Of a stretch of DNA of 35,542 nt, positions 16,732 through 24,512 are shown piece after piece (within the stretch, counting starts at the first letter, position 1; every line of letters begins with the position of its first letter). Made by a program: the position numbers and the translations under genes. The notes beneath the pieces are model-generated. The model was not told where the DNA came from. It saw only the letters and a list, made by a program, of their open reading frames with translations, and made no database searches. Source of the DNA: Pseudopedobacter sp. (lineage in GTDB: Bacteria; Bacteroidota; Bacteroidia; Sphingobacteriales; Sphingobacteriaceae); contig JACMOI010000079.1 in NCBI GenBank assembly GCA_014378105.1, positions 1-35,542 on the forward strand, written 5' to 3'.

Positions 16732-17769
16732 TTAACTGGTTAAAATCACTTTTAGCGCTTTTTCCTTGGCTGCGTTCCCAAATACCTCATAAGCTTCCAT
16801 AATCTCATCTAATTTAAAATGGTGTGTAATTAGGTTTTTTGGCTGTAGTTTACCAGACTGTACCGTTTTAAAAAGCAAAGGTGTGGTGGAGGTATCTACC
16901 AAACGGGTAGTAATGGTTATGTTTTTAGACCATAATTCTTCCAAGTGAAGCGTTACGCTTTTACCATGAACCCCGATATTCGCCAAGTGACCACCAGCTC
17001 CGATTATTTTTTCACATAATTCAAATGTTGCAGGTACACCTACCGCTTCTATAGCTACATCTACCCCTTTTTTATCAGTCAGTTTCATCACTTCATCTAC
17101 AGCATTTGATTTTGATGTGTTAATAGTATGTGTGGCCCCGAAGGTTTTTGCCAGAGCCAAACGGTTGTCATCCATATCAATCATGATGATTTCAGAAGGA
17201 CTATAAAACTTCGCCGTAAACAATGCAGCCATTCCAATAGGGCCAGCGCCAACAATAGCTAACACATCGCCAGGTTTTACCTGTCCATTTAAAACACCGC
17301 ATTCATAACCGGTAGGCAAAATATCGCTTAGCATTACTAAAGCTTCTTCATCGGCCCCAGCCGGAATTGGATATAAACTATTATCTGCATAAGGAATTCG
17401 TACATACTCTGCTTGTGTTCCATCTATCAGATTTCCAAGAATCCAGCCTCCATCTACACAATGCGAATACATAGCTTTTTTACAATATTCGCATTTACCG
17501 CAAGAGGTGATGCAGGAGATAATGACATGGTCACCTTTTTTAAAATTACTTACAGAAGGTCCGGTCTCTTCAACAATCCCCACTCCTTCATGCCCAATGA
17601 TTCTGCCATCCGTTACCGCCGGCACATCACCTTTCATAATGTGTAGATCTGTCCCACAAATAGTGGTCTTCAAAATTTTAACGATGGCATCTGTTGATTG
17701 AGTAATAGTAGGCTTAGGTTTTTCTTCCCATGCTTTTTTTCCAGGTCCGTGATATACTAATGCTTTCAT
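16732..17769 (-). CDS. Zinc-dependent alcohol dehydrogenase
   Basis: A 345-residue medium-chain dehydrogenase. Catalytic zinc ligands are C38, H60 and E61. The structural zinc lobe has C90, C93, C96 and C104. The NAD(P)-binding Rossmann loop is VGAGPIGMAAL (about 173-183). It interconverts alcohols and aldehydes or ketones in the cytoplasm; the precise substrate is unknown, and reoxidising NADH at low oxygen is a plausible role. It is a single-gene unit: its own terminator follows, and the hemN terminator lies upstream. A -7-like AAGCTTTG lies at 17809-17816. A broken paralogue of its 3' end lies near 3.1 kb. Confidence 0.9.
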   Translation of the reverse strand: MKALVYHGPGKKAWEEKPKPTITQSTDAIVKILKTTICGTDLHIMKGDVPAVTDGRIIGHEGVGIVEETGPSVSNFKKGDHVIISCITSCGKCEYCKKAMYSHCVDGGWILGNLIDGTQAEYVRIPYADNSLYPIPAGADEEALVMLSDILPTGYECGVLNGQVKPGDVLAIVGAGPIGMAALFTAKFYSPSEIIMIDMDDNRLALAKTFGATHTINTSKSNAVDEVMKLTDKKGVDVAIEAVGVPATFELCEKIIGAGGHLANIGVHGKSVTLHLEELWSKNITITTRLVDTSTTPLLFKTVQSGKLQPKNLITHHFKLDEIMEAYEVFGNAAKEKALKVILTS

Positions 17770-17844
17770 TTTATTGGTTATTTAATTTAAATTAAATGTA
17801 GGTGTAAACAAAGCTTTATAAAATGAGCATAGGCACTAAAAAAA

Positions 17845-17874
17845 ATGATGCCACACCTTAAGATGTAGCACCAT
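17845..17874 (-). terminator. Intrinsic terminator of the hemN operon
   Basis: On the minus strand, ATGGTGCTACATC and GGTGTGGCATCAT form a 13-pair RNA stem (several G-U pairs) with a UUAA loop, followed by a run of eight T. It lies 27 bp after the hemN stop codon. Confidence 0.9.
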
Positions 17875-17901
17875 TTCGGATCTAGTAAAATCTATTCTTA
17901 G

Positions 17902-19263
17902 TTAAGCCATACTGAATAACTGTTCCTTTGGTTTTGATCCATGAAGTCGGTCATCAAAAGCTGAACAGATGTTTCTTAAAAAACGTTTTCCTTTTGGAGT
18001 CACCAAAATCTGATGGTCGGTTTTATTGATTAAACCATCCAATATCATTTCCTGTAATCGGTACAAAACACGTTTAAAATTGTGGTTTAATAAATCTAAC
18101 CTATCCCAATTTGTTTCTCCTTTGCACATGACATTCAAAATATGCTTCCGCATGAGTAAATCGTCTTTAGTTAGAAAATGTCCTTTAAAAAGGGGGAACT
18201 CACCAGCCTCAATCAATTCAAGATAATCCTCTACTTTTTTAACATTTTGAGCAAAAGCGGTCCAGCTGTCACTGATGGAAGAAACTCCTAAACCTATCAT
18301 CAATTGTGTATATTGATGGGTATAGCCCATAAAGTTACGGTGAAGCTGTTGGTTTTGTTGCGCCTGATATAAGCTATCGGTAGGTAAAGCAAAATGATCC
18401 ATTCCTATTTCCTGATAGCCTGCTTCTATCAACCTACTCCTACCTAATTCATATAATGCTTGTTTTAATTCATAATTGGGTAAATCCAATTCTGTAAACT
18501 TTCTTTGTCCAGGTTTGATCCAGGGCACATGAGCATAATTATAAAAAGCAATGCGATCTGGTTTTAGCAAAATCACTTTATCCAAAGTGTTTTGTAATCC
18601 TTCAATATTCTGTAAAGGCAAACCGTAAATCAAATCGTAATTAATAGAGCGATAACCTAAATTACGGGCATTGTCTGTCACCATTTTCACTTGCTCAAAT
18701 GTTTGATGTCGATTGATGATCTGTTGTACTTTAGGATCGAAATCTTGAATTCCTAAACTCAATCGTTTAAAACCCATTTCGAATAAAGTTTCTAAATGTT
18801 TTTGAGTTGTATTTGCGGGATGCGCTTCAAAACTAAACTCTGCATGAGGATGAATTTCACAGCCGGCTAAGATATTTTTGATTAATGATTTTAAATTTTG
18901 AGGAGTGAAAAAAGTAGGTGTTCCTCCACCCAAATGTAATTCTTTGATGATGGGTTTTTCCAAAAATAAATCCTCATACATCATCCACTCCTTTTCAACA
19001 GCTTTGATGTATGGATCTTCTACTGTATGATTTTTGGTGATACGCGTATTACAGCCACAATAAGTACATAAACTCTCGCAATAAGGTAAGTGAATGTATA
19101 AACTGATGCCGCTTTTCTGATTGCTTTGTTTAAATGCCTTTTTAACTTCAGCTAACCATACGATTTTGCTAAAACTATTCCTATCCCAGTAAGGAACTGT
19201 TGGGTAGCTCGTATATCTAGGTACGGGAACATTATATTTTTTGATGAGTGTATTGTATTTCAT
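17902..19263 (-). CDS. hemN: Oxygen-independent coproporphyrinogen III dehydrogenase
   Basis: A 453-residue radical-SAM enzyme converting coproporphyrinogen III to protoporphyrinogen IX without oxygen, a late haem biosynthesis step. The iron-sulfur motif is C62-x3-C66-x2-C69-x-C71, with Y56 before it; these are the same positions as in E. coli HemN. GGGTP (SAM contact) and the C-terminal HemN domain are present, and the length is typical, so this is HemN and not the shorter HemW. It is the second gene of an operon, 15 nt after the D-lactate-dehydrogenase-like gene. A FixK/FNR-like box upstream of the operon matches the classic low-oxygen control of hemN in other bacteria. Confidence 0.95.
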   Translation of the reverse strand: MKYNTLIKKYNVPVPRYTSYPTVPYWDRNSFSKIVWLAEVKKAFKQSNQKSGISLYIHLPYCESLCTYCGCNTRITKNHTVEDPYIKAVEKEWMMYEDLFLEKPIIKELHLGGGTPTFFTPQNLKSLIKNILAGCEIHPHAEFSFEAHPANTTQKHLETLFEMGFKRLSLGIQDFDPKVQQIINRHQTFEQVKMVTDNARNLGYRSINYDLIYGLPLQNIEGLQNTLDKVILLKPDRIAFYNYAHVPWIKPGQRKFTELDLPNYELKQALYELGRSRLIEAGYQEIGMDHFALPTDSLYQAQQNQQLHRNFMGYTHQYTQLMIGLGVSSISDSWTAFAQNVKKVEDYLELIEAGEFPLFKGHFLTKDDLLMRKHILNVMCKGETNWDRLDLLNHNFKRVLYRLQEMILDGLINKTDHQILVTPKGKRFLRNICSAFDDRLHGSKPKEQLFSMA

Positions 19264-19278
19264 AGCGTTATTACAAAA

Positions 19279-19695
19279 TTAATCTTTTGCGCTTTTTGGT
19301 CGATAAGGATTAGAACTGATACCTATTTTTCCTGCAGATTTCTTTGCCTGCCAATTATCTAAATTTTTGATGGTTTGTATGGCCATTTCCTCATGATTTT
19401 CATCTGATACGCTAGCCAGTTTAATTCCTAAAATACTTGCTTGCACTTTGTCTATATGGTCGGTATCATTAGAGCGGTTGCTAATGTATTTAACATTTAA
19501 ATTTTTAAGCTCATTGATCACATTTGCTGATAAATCATCCTTATTGCTTACAATTACAGCATCTTTTCCTTCGGAAAACTGTACAGTTTGCAGATTAAGG
19601 GCATTAGATATGAGTGTAATTTCATGTTTTTTTTGATTTGCCTTAGCCATGAGCTCCTTCTCGAATGGCTGAGTGCTATAAACAACTGCTTTCAT
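19279..19695 (-). CDS. Stand-alone D-lactate-dehydrogenase-like substrate-binding domain
   Basis: A 138-residue protein whose first about 100 residues match the N-terminal substrate-binding half of D-lactate dehydrogenases (MKAVVYSTQPFEKE, KKHEITLIS, GKDAVIV, VKYISNRSNDTDHID, GIKLASV). The NAD-binding Rossmann domain is absent. The tail AIQTIKNLDNWQAKK resembles the last helix of such enzymes, so this could be an internal deletion that keeps one folded lobe; a simple truncation is the alternative. Without NAD and the catalytic Arg/Glu/His set it cannot be a dehydrogenase. It leads the hemN operon with a FixK-like box and -7 element upstream. Its intact frame and position suggest it is retained for some role. 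Confidence 0.7.
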   Translation of the reverse strand: MKAVVYSTQPFEKELMAKANQKKHEITLISNALNLQTVQFSEGKDAVIVSNKDDLSANVINELKNLNVKYISNRSNDTDHIDKVQASILGIKLASVSDENHEEMAIQTIKNLDNWQAKKSAGKIGISSNPYRPKSAKD

Positions 19696-19724
19696 TGTGT
19701 TCGGTTAAAAAGAAAATGATAGAC

Positions 19725-19732
19725 CAAATCTA
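19725..19732 (-). promoter_or_regulatory. -7 element of the hemN operon
   Basis: The minus strand reads TAGATTTG, a perfect TAnnTTTG. It lies 30 bp before the first start codon, giving a leader of about 25 nt. The -33 region is poor, consistent with a need for an activator. Confidence 0.6.
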
Positions 19733-19776
19733 TTCAATGATGTTGTTTTAATTTATGAGACTAGTCAGTCATAAAT

Positions 19777-19790
19777 ATGATTCTTATCAA
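19777..19790 (-). promoter_or_regulatory. FixK/FNR-like box of the hemN operon
   Basis: The minus strand reads TTGATAAGAATCAT, matching 9 of 10 positions of TTGAT-N4-ATCAA. Its centre (19783.5) is exactly 55 bp from the centre of the -7 element, about -62 from the inferred start, a class I activator position. Confidence 0.7.
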
Positions 19791-19999
19791 TTTTTAAGAA
19801 CAATATTTTTTTTGGTGCATAGCTTGTCACATTTCCTGAAGCGCAATCCCGCAGCTACTAAGCTGTTTGCTACTTCCTATTTTTCTGGTACCGTTTTACT
19901 TCGCCACGTCAGTAAATAGCTACCATCCCTTGCGCAAAAACTTTTAATAAATAAATTATTTTCACAATTGGTGTCTCTACAAAATCATATAAAAAGAAA
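19791..19999. other. Intergenic stretch between hemN operon promoter and regulator terminator
   Basis: No gene, repeat or RNA structure stands out. Confidence 0.4.
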
Positions 20000-20023
20000 A
20001 TGGTTTGTGAGGACACAAACCAT
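20000..20023 (-). terminator. Intrinsic terminator of the two-component operon
   Basis: ATGGTTTGTG and CACAAACCAT form a perfect ten-pair stem with a four-base loop. On the minus strand it is followed by a T-rich run. It lies 35 bp after the response-regulator stop codon. Confidence 0.85.
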
Positions 20024-20057
20024 GAATATTATATTTTATTTTGAGAAAATAGAAAAA

Positions 20058-21104
20058 TTAATTTTTCATTTTAGAGAGTTTATCCTCATTAATGATTTGG
20101 ATTTCGCCACCCTTTTTCTCGATGAGTTTTTCTTCTTTAAAATCGCTGAGTGTACGGCTTACTGTTTCGGTCGCCATACCAGCCATGGCGGCAAGATCCT
20201 CTCGAGAAATTTTGAAGTTAGATTTTTTATTGATTTCTTTAATTCTTATCAATGTTTCAGCTAATCTTTTCCTTACCGAATGATAAGCCAACTGAACCAA
20301 TTGCTCGTCTTTAATTTGCAAACTGGATGATAATAATTGAATGAATTGCATGGCATGTGAAGGGTACTTATTCAGGATGTCATCAACTTGATCTTTGTGG
20401 AGCATACAAATACTACTGTCTTCCATTGCTTCAGCATTCTCGGTATGTAACCTGCCAATTAAAGCATCGTGAATACCAAAATACTCATCAGTTTGATAAA
20501 TTTCCGTCAAAAACTCCCTGCCATCTTCACTTTGCTTTGTAATTTTTATTTTGCCACTTAATACCAGATAAATGCCTTGCGTGGCATCACCATCATAATA
20601 AATAATTTGACCTTTTTTTACGTTACGTATTTTCTTTAACTCAACTAAATTTTTTAAGGCATTACTTCCATCTTCCTTGTTGCTAAAATCAGCTAATTGT
20701 CTTAGACCTTTAGTATAGAAATCTTGCTGTTTGTTTTTTTTATTTAAACGACATTCTACAGCATTCAACAATTCCATATCGTCAAAAGGTTTAGTCAGGT
20801 AATCATCAGCTCCCATTTCCATTGCTTTACGCATATCAGCTCTTTCTGCTTTTGCGGTAAGAAATATAAAAGGAATAACCGCCGTAGTTGGGTTTTTCTC
20901 TAACAAATAGAGTACGCCATAGCCATCTAATTCGGGCATCATGATATCACAAATAATTAATGATGGAATCTCTTTCTGAGCCATTTCTACTCCTAATTTT
21001 CCATTACTAGCTACGGAGACTTGATAGCCTGCCAAATCAAGAATTTCCGCTGTACTCTCTCTAATATCTTCGTTATCCTCAATAATTAAGATTCTATCTT
21101 TCAT
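20058..21104 (-). CDS. Response regulator fused to a CRP/FNR module (REC-cNBD-HTH)
   Basis: A 348-residue protein. Residues 1-120 are a receiver domain with phospho-acceptor D53 and conserved K105. Residues about 145-260 are a cNMP-binding-type beta-roll. Residues about 270-335 are a CRP/FNR winged helix whose recognition helix carries E313-T-V-S316-R317. In FNR and FixK, ExxSR reads TTGAT half-sites. There are no N-terminal cysteines for an iron-sulfur cluster, so control is expected through phosphorylation. It starts 2 nt after the FixL-like kinase gene, its obvious partner. The layout amounts to FixJ's receiver attached directly to a FixK-type DNA-binding protein. Predicted target boxes lie nearby. 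Confidence 0.92.
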   Translation of the reverse strand: MKDRILIIEDNEDIRESTAEILDLAGYQVSVASNGKLGVEMAQKEIPSLIICDIMMPELDGYGVLYLLEKNPTTAVIPFIFLTAKAERADMRKAMEMGADDYLTKPFDDMELLNAVECRLNKKNKQQDFYTKGLRQLADFSNKEDGSNALKNLVELKKIRNVKKGQIIYYDGDATQGIYLVLSGKIKITKQSEDGREFLTEIYQTDEYFGIHDALIGRLHTENAEAMEDSSICMLHKDQVDDILNKYPSHAMQFIQLLSSSLQIKDEQLVQLAYHSVRKRLAETLIRIKEINKKSNFKISREDLAAMAGMATETVSRTLSDFKEEKLIEKKGGEIQIINEDKLSKMKN

Positions 21105-21106
21105 GT

Positions 21107-22291
21107 TTACAGTTTGAAAATCAATGTAAATTTAGTGCCCTTATTTTCCGCACTCTCAAATTCAACCTCCCCATTCAATAATTTCACATATCTATCTACA
21201 ATGTTCAATCCTAAACCTGTTCCTGGGATATTCCCAGTATTGTGTGCCCTAAAAAATGCTTGAAAAAGATGCTTTTGCTCACTTAATGGAATACCTATTC
21301 CATTATCAGAAACAATAATAAAGCAATTTTCATCAGTAATCTCGGTATTAAATTCTATAAATGTATTTTCTCCTGAATATTTAATAGCATTAGAAATTAG
21401 ATTAATGATAGAATTCTTTAATAAACCAGCATCGGTATTAAGCGTACTATGTATACCTGTGTGCTGATAAATGATATTTTGATTTTGTTTGGCTACCATT
21501 TGCATCTCTTCGGCAATTTCTTCTGAAAATTTTACCAAATGAACAGGGCTGAATTTAGGTTCGATAATTCCAGTTTCCAATCTTTCTAAAGAGAGGAAAT
21601 CATTAAGGATGGTTGTTAAATTTCCGATCGCAATTTTAATTTTGTTGACATGCTTGCCAATATTTGGATTGTGATATTCTATAGAATATTTATCTATTAA
21701 AGAAGCTGATAACTGTATAGAACTTAAAGGCGTACGAAACTCATGTGATGCCATGGATACAAATCGACTTTTAAGTTGGTTGAGCTCTTTTTCCTTTTCT
21801 AGCGAAAAACTCACCTCTTCTTTAGCTTTTTGGATCTCTGAAATAAGGGACTGCAGTTTTTCTGTTCGGTCTTCTACCAACGATTCCAACTTGTTGGTGT
21901 ATTCTATTAATTGCTCTTCTGCATTTTTTTCTCGAGTTAAATCGTGGATGAATCCGTTGTAGATAATTCTTCCATCATATTGAACTTCACTTACTGCCAA
22001 TCTAAATGGAAATTGAGTACCGTTCTTTTTCTTTCCTTTTACTTCACGGCCTTTACCTATTATATGCGGATCTCTAGTTTCTTGGTATCTTTTTAAATAT
22101 TGATCGTGTTGGGAGTGATCAGGCTCAGGCATCAACATGTTGATGTTTTCACCAATGACTTCTGTTTGTTTATACCCAAAAAGCTTACAACCAGCAGGGT
22201 TGATAGATTCTATAATTCCTCTATCATCAATAGTAATGATTCCATCTATTGCATTATCTATAATAGCCTTTAGTAAAGCGGTATTATTCAT
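21107..22291 (-). CDS. FixL-like PAS histidine kinase (probable haem oxygen sensor)
   Basis: A 394-residue soluble kinase with no membrane segments. Residues 8-120 are a PAS domain close to FixL: MPEPDHSQHDQYLKRY contains H62 at the FixL haem-ligand position, with R68, H76 and R82 at the spacings of R206, H214 and R220 of Bradyrhizobium FixL. A distal residue that is Ile218 there is Lys80 here. A coiled coil (about 120-170) leads to the HisKA domain with H183-EFRTP and a HATPase domain with NAIKYSG, DNGIGI and GTGLGL. Haem binding is inferred, not shown. Its -7 element (22297-22304) lies only 6 nt before the ATG, and a FixK-like box overlaps the promoter, suggesting self-control. Confidence 0.9.
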   Translation of the reverse strand: MNNTALLKAIIDNAIDGIITIDDRGIIESINPAGCKLFGYKQTEVIGENINMLMPEPDHSQHDQYLKRYQETRDPHIIGKGREVKGKKKNGTQFPFRLAVSEVQYDGRIIYNGFIHDLTREKNAEEQLIEYTNKLESLVEDRTEKLQSLISEIQKAKEEVSFSLEKEKELNQLKSRFVSMASHEFRTPLSSIQLSASLIDKYSIEYHNPNIGKHVNKIKIAIGNLTTILNDFLSLERLETGIIEPKFSPVHLVKFSEEIAEEMQMVAKQNQNIIYQHTGIHSTLNTDAGLLKNSIINLISNAIKYSGENTFIEFNTEITDENCFIIVSDNGIGIPLSEQKHLFQAFFRAHNTGNIPGTGLGLNIVDRYVKLLNGEVEFESAENKGTKFTLIFKL

Positions 22292-22296
22292 ATCAT

Positions 22297-22304
22297 CAAA
22301 TTTA
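22297..22304 (-). promoter_or_regulatory. -7 element of the kinase-regulator operon
   Basis: The minus strand reads TAAATTTG, a perfect TAnnTTTG, ending 6 nt before the start codon at 22291. The mRNA would have almost no leader. Confidence 0.5.
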
Positions 22305-22311
22305 ACCTCAA

Positions 22312-22325
22312 TTAATCTTAATCAA
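22312..22325 (-). promoter_or_regulatory. FixK/FNR-like box at the kinase promoter
   Basis: The minus strand reads TTGATTAAGATTAA, matching 9 of 10 positions of TTGAT-N4-ATCAA. It is centred 18 bp upstream of the -7 centre, so it covers the -33 region. Binding there would be expected to repress the operon. Confidence 0.55.
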
Positions 22326-22351
22326 GCAATATAGCTCCATTATTCCCGAAT

Positions 22352-22365
22352 TTGTTTTAGATCAC
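22352..22365 (+). promoter_or_regulatory. FixK/FNR-like box upstream of yceI
   Basis: TTGTTTTAGATCAC matches 8 of 10 positions of TTGAT-N4-ATCAA. Its centre is exactly 55 bp from the centre of the -7 element at 22410-22417. Confidence 0.5.
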
Positions 22366-22409
22366 TTTTTTAACGCTTACGTGTCATTTTCCTATGCTGT
22401 TGACAGATC

Positions 22410-22417
22410 TACATTTG
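22410..22417 (+). promoter_or_regulatory. -7 element of the yceI promoter
   Basis: TACATTTG is a perfect TAnnTTTG, 35 bp before the ATG at 22452. Confidence 0.55.
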
Positions 22418-22451
22418 AGCAATAAATAAAATCTCTGTTAAAAATTAAAAA

Positions 22452-23075
22452 ATGAAAACTTTAAAATTTCAGTCAATAACCTCTCCGCAAATTAAAGTAG
22501 GTTTATTCATCATCATCTTTTTCTTGCTGATTTTAACAGCCTTTAACCTAAGTGCACAAACCACTAGCTATCAATCCATTCCAGCAACATCAAATGTTAA
22601 GGTAACCGGCTCATCTAATTTACACGCCTGGAGCATGGAAAATAACCATTTAACAGCTGATGTAGCATTTACATTTAAAGACAATAAACTAAATGACATG
22701 ACTGCTTTAAATCTTACGATGAAGGTAAAGGAACTTAAAAGTAATGAGGATTTATTAAACAGCAGAGCTTACAAAGCAATGAATGCAGATAAATATACAA
22801 CCATCAACTTTAAACTGAGTTCCGCTTCAGCTATGCCATTATCAAACGGACATTTCACCATTAAAGCTTATGGAAAGCTTGAAATTGCTGGAATTACAAA
22901 AGATATAGTTCTTTACGCTGATGCTGTACAAAATTCAGATAAGACTATTAATTGCGTTGGCTCAGAAAAATTAAAAATGAGCGATTATGGGATTAAACCT
23001 CCAACATTTATGTTCGGAGCGCTAAAAGTAGTTGACGATATCAACATCAGTTTCAATATAAAATTCAAAAATTAA
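22452..23075 (+). CDS. YceI-family periplasmic protein
   Basis: A 207-residue protein. A hydrophobic segment at about 18-36 ending in LSAQ is a signal peptide. The rest is the YceI lipocalin-like beta barrel: VKVTGSSNLHAWSMEN near the start, KELKSNEDLLNSRAYKAMNADKY in the middle and SDYGIKPPTFMFGALKV at the end. YceI proteins bind polyisoprenoids such as quinones in the periplasm. A barrel protein follows 32 bp downstream, probably in the same operon, and a divergent YceI relative and a cytochrome b561 gene are close by. YceI and cytochrome b561 genes are often neighbours. A FixK-like box and good -7 element lie upstream. Confidence 0.88.
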   Translation: MKTLKFQSITSPQIKVGLFIIIFFLLILTAFNLSAQTTSYQSIPATSNVKVTGSSNLHAWSMENNHLTADVAFTFKDNKLNDMTALNLTMKVKELKSNEDLLNSRAYKAMNADKYTTINFKLSSASAMPLSNGHFTIKAYGKLEIAGITKDIVLYADAVQNSDKTINCVGSEKLKMSDYGIKPPTFMFGALKVVDDINISFNIKFKN

Positions 23076-23107
23076 TATCAAACCTATAGTCAATAATAAA
23101 CAACATC

Positions 23108-24442
23108 ATGAAAACACTAATAAAAACTATTTTTAAAAATACAGCTGTTGCTGCTATTTTAATCAGCCCTCTACTATCTCTTGGCCAAGACACTACTAGA
23201 GTAGAAGATGGCGTAAAAACAAGAATTGCAAATTTACGCCCTTACAATCAATCAGGGATCAATGTTTTTGAAACAAAAAAAGATCAAAACGCTCCTTTTG
23301 ACGGATTAAAAGTAAGATTTGGTGCTGGATTCACTCAGTCTTTCCAAAACTTAAAACACGAAAATACTTCACCAGTTCCCACAAACGCTTTATATAAAAT
23401 TACGCCCGGCTTCAACACTGCAAACGCAAATTTATATATGGATGTGCAATTGGCTGATGGAATACGTTTAAACTTAACAAGTTACCTATCATCTAGACAC
23501 CATAACGAAACTTGGGTAAAAGGGGGTTATATACAATTTGACAAGCTTGCATTTAAAGGAGAGGTATGGGATATGATTATGAGTATCGCTACCATTAAAG
23601 TTGGACACATGGAGATAAATTATGGTGATCAACATTTTAGACGTTCTGATGGTGGACATACACTTTATAACCCTTTTGTAGAAAATTATATTATGGATGA
23701 ATTTGCCACAGAAATTGGTGGTGAAGTTTACTTACATCTTGGTAATGTGACAGGAATGGCTGCAATTTCTAACGGAATGATTAAAGGTAATGTTGCCGAA
23801 ATTGCTCCAACTCCGCAAGATGCAAATATCCACAAATCTCCATCATTTTATTTTAAAGGCGCTTATGATAAACAACTAAATACTGATGTAAGGGTACGTT
23901 TAGCTGCATCTTACTATACCAATAATAGCTCAGGAGGTAATACCTTATTTGGTGGCGACCGTTCAGGTTCAAATTATTTCTTGGTAATGGAAAAAGTTGG
24001 CTCAACTACTGATGGTAATGCTTTCTCTGGTCGTTTTAACCCTGGTTTTTCTAAAGTAATTCATACTACTCAATTAAACGGTTTCATAAAAGCAGCTGGA
24101 TTTGAGCTATTTGGAACCTATGAATTTGCCAATGGTAGAAGTAAAACAGAAACTGATACCAGAAAAGCAAATCAGTTTGCAATTGATGGCGTTTACAGAT
24201 TTGGTCACACAGAAAACCTTTTTATTGGTGCAAGATATAATACTGTAAAAGCAAGGTTGACAGGAATGACAAGTGACGTTTCAGTAGATAGATTGGCATT
24301 CTCAGGTGGTTGGTTTTTAACTCGTAACATTTTATTAAAAGCTGAGTATAGCGATCAAAAATACAATGATTTCTTAGCTAGTGATGTGAGAAATGGCGGT
24401 AAATTCCACGGATATGTGGTACAAGCCGTAGTAGGATTTTAA
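23108..24442 (+). CDS. Outer-membrane beta-barrel protein (porin-like)
   Basis: A 444-residue protein with a signal peptide (residues 1 to about 26, ending LGQD). Many alternating-pattern strands follow (GLKVRFGAGFTQSF, NANLYMDVQLADGIRLNL, FELFGTYEFANG, NLFIGARYNTVKA, NILLKAEYSDQKY), and the C-terminal strand ends in Phe (VVQAVVGF), the usual outer-membrane insertion signal. It looks like a phosphate-selective-porin-type or uncharacterised barrel; the solute is unknown. It follows yceI by 32 bp and has a terminator after it. Barrel topology is confident, the exact family is not. Confidence 0.75.
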   Translation: MKTLIKTIFKNTAVAAILISPLLSLGQDTTRVEDGVKTRIANLRPYNQSGINVFETKKDQNAPFDGLKVRFGAGFTQSFQNLKHENTSPVPTNALYKITPGFNTANANLYMDVQLADGIRLNLTSYLSSRHHNETWVKGGYIQFDKLAFKGEVWDMIMSIATIKVGHMEINYGDQHFRRSDGGHTLYNPFVENYIMDEFATEIGGEVYLHLGNVTGMAAISNGMIKGNVAEIAPTPQDANIHKSPSFYFKGAYDKQLNTDVRVRLAASYYTNNSSGGNTLFGGDRSGSNYFLVMEKVGSTTDGNAFSGRFNPGFSKVIHTTQLNGFIKAAGFELFGTYEFANGRSKTETDTRKANQFAIDGVYRFGHTENLFIGARYNTVKARLTGMTSDVSVDRLAFSGGWFLTRNILLKAEYSDQKYNDFLASDVRNGGKFHGYVVQAVVGF

Positions 24443-24465
24443 GTTTTCTACATTTTTAAATTGAT

Positions 24466-24497
24466 AAGTCAGGTTGTGTGAAGCAGCCTGACTTTTT
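24466..24497 (+). terminator. Intrinsic terminator after the barrel-protein gene
   Basis: AAGTCAGGTTG and CAGCCTGACTT pair (one G-U) around a seven-base loop and are followed by five T. The next gene starts only 16 bp later, so its expression depends on readthrough or on a start inside this region. Confidence 0.85.
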
Positions 24498-24512
24498 AAC
24501 AATCCAATAATC

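Noticed and set aside
19968-20264. 98-codon frame opposite the response regulator's 3' end
   Set aside because: It spans the operon terminator and the antisense of the HTH domain; no family is recognisable.
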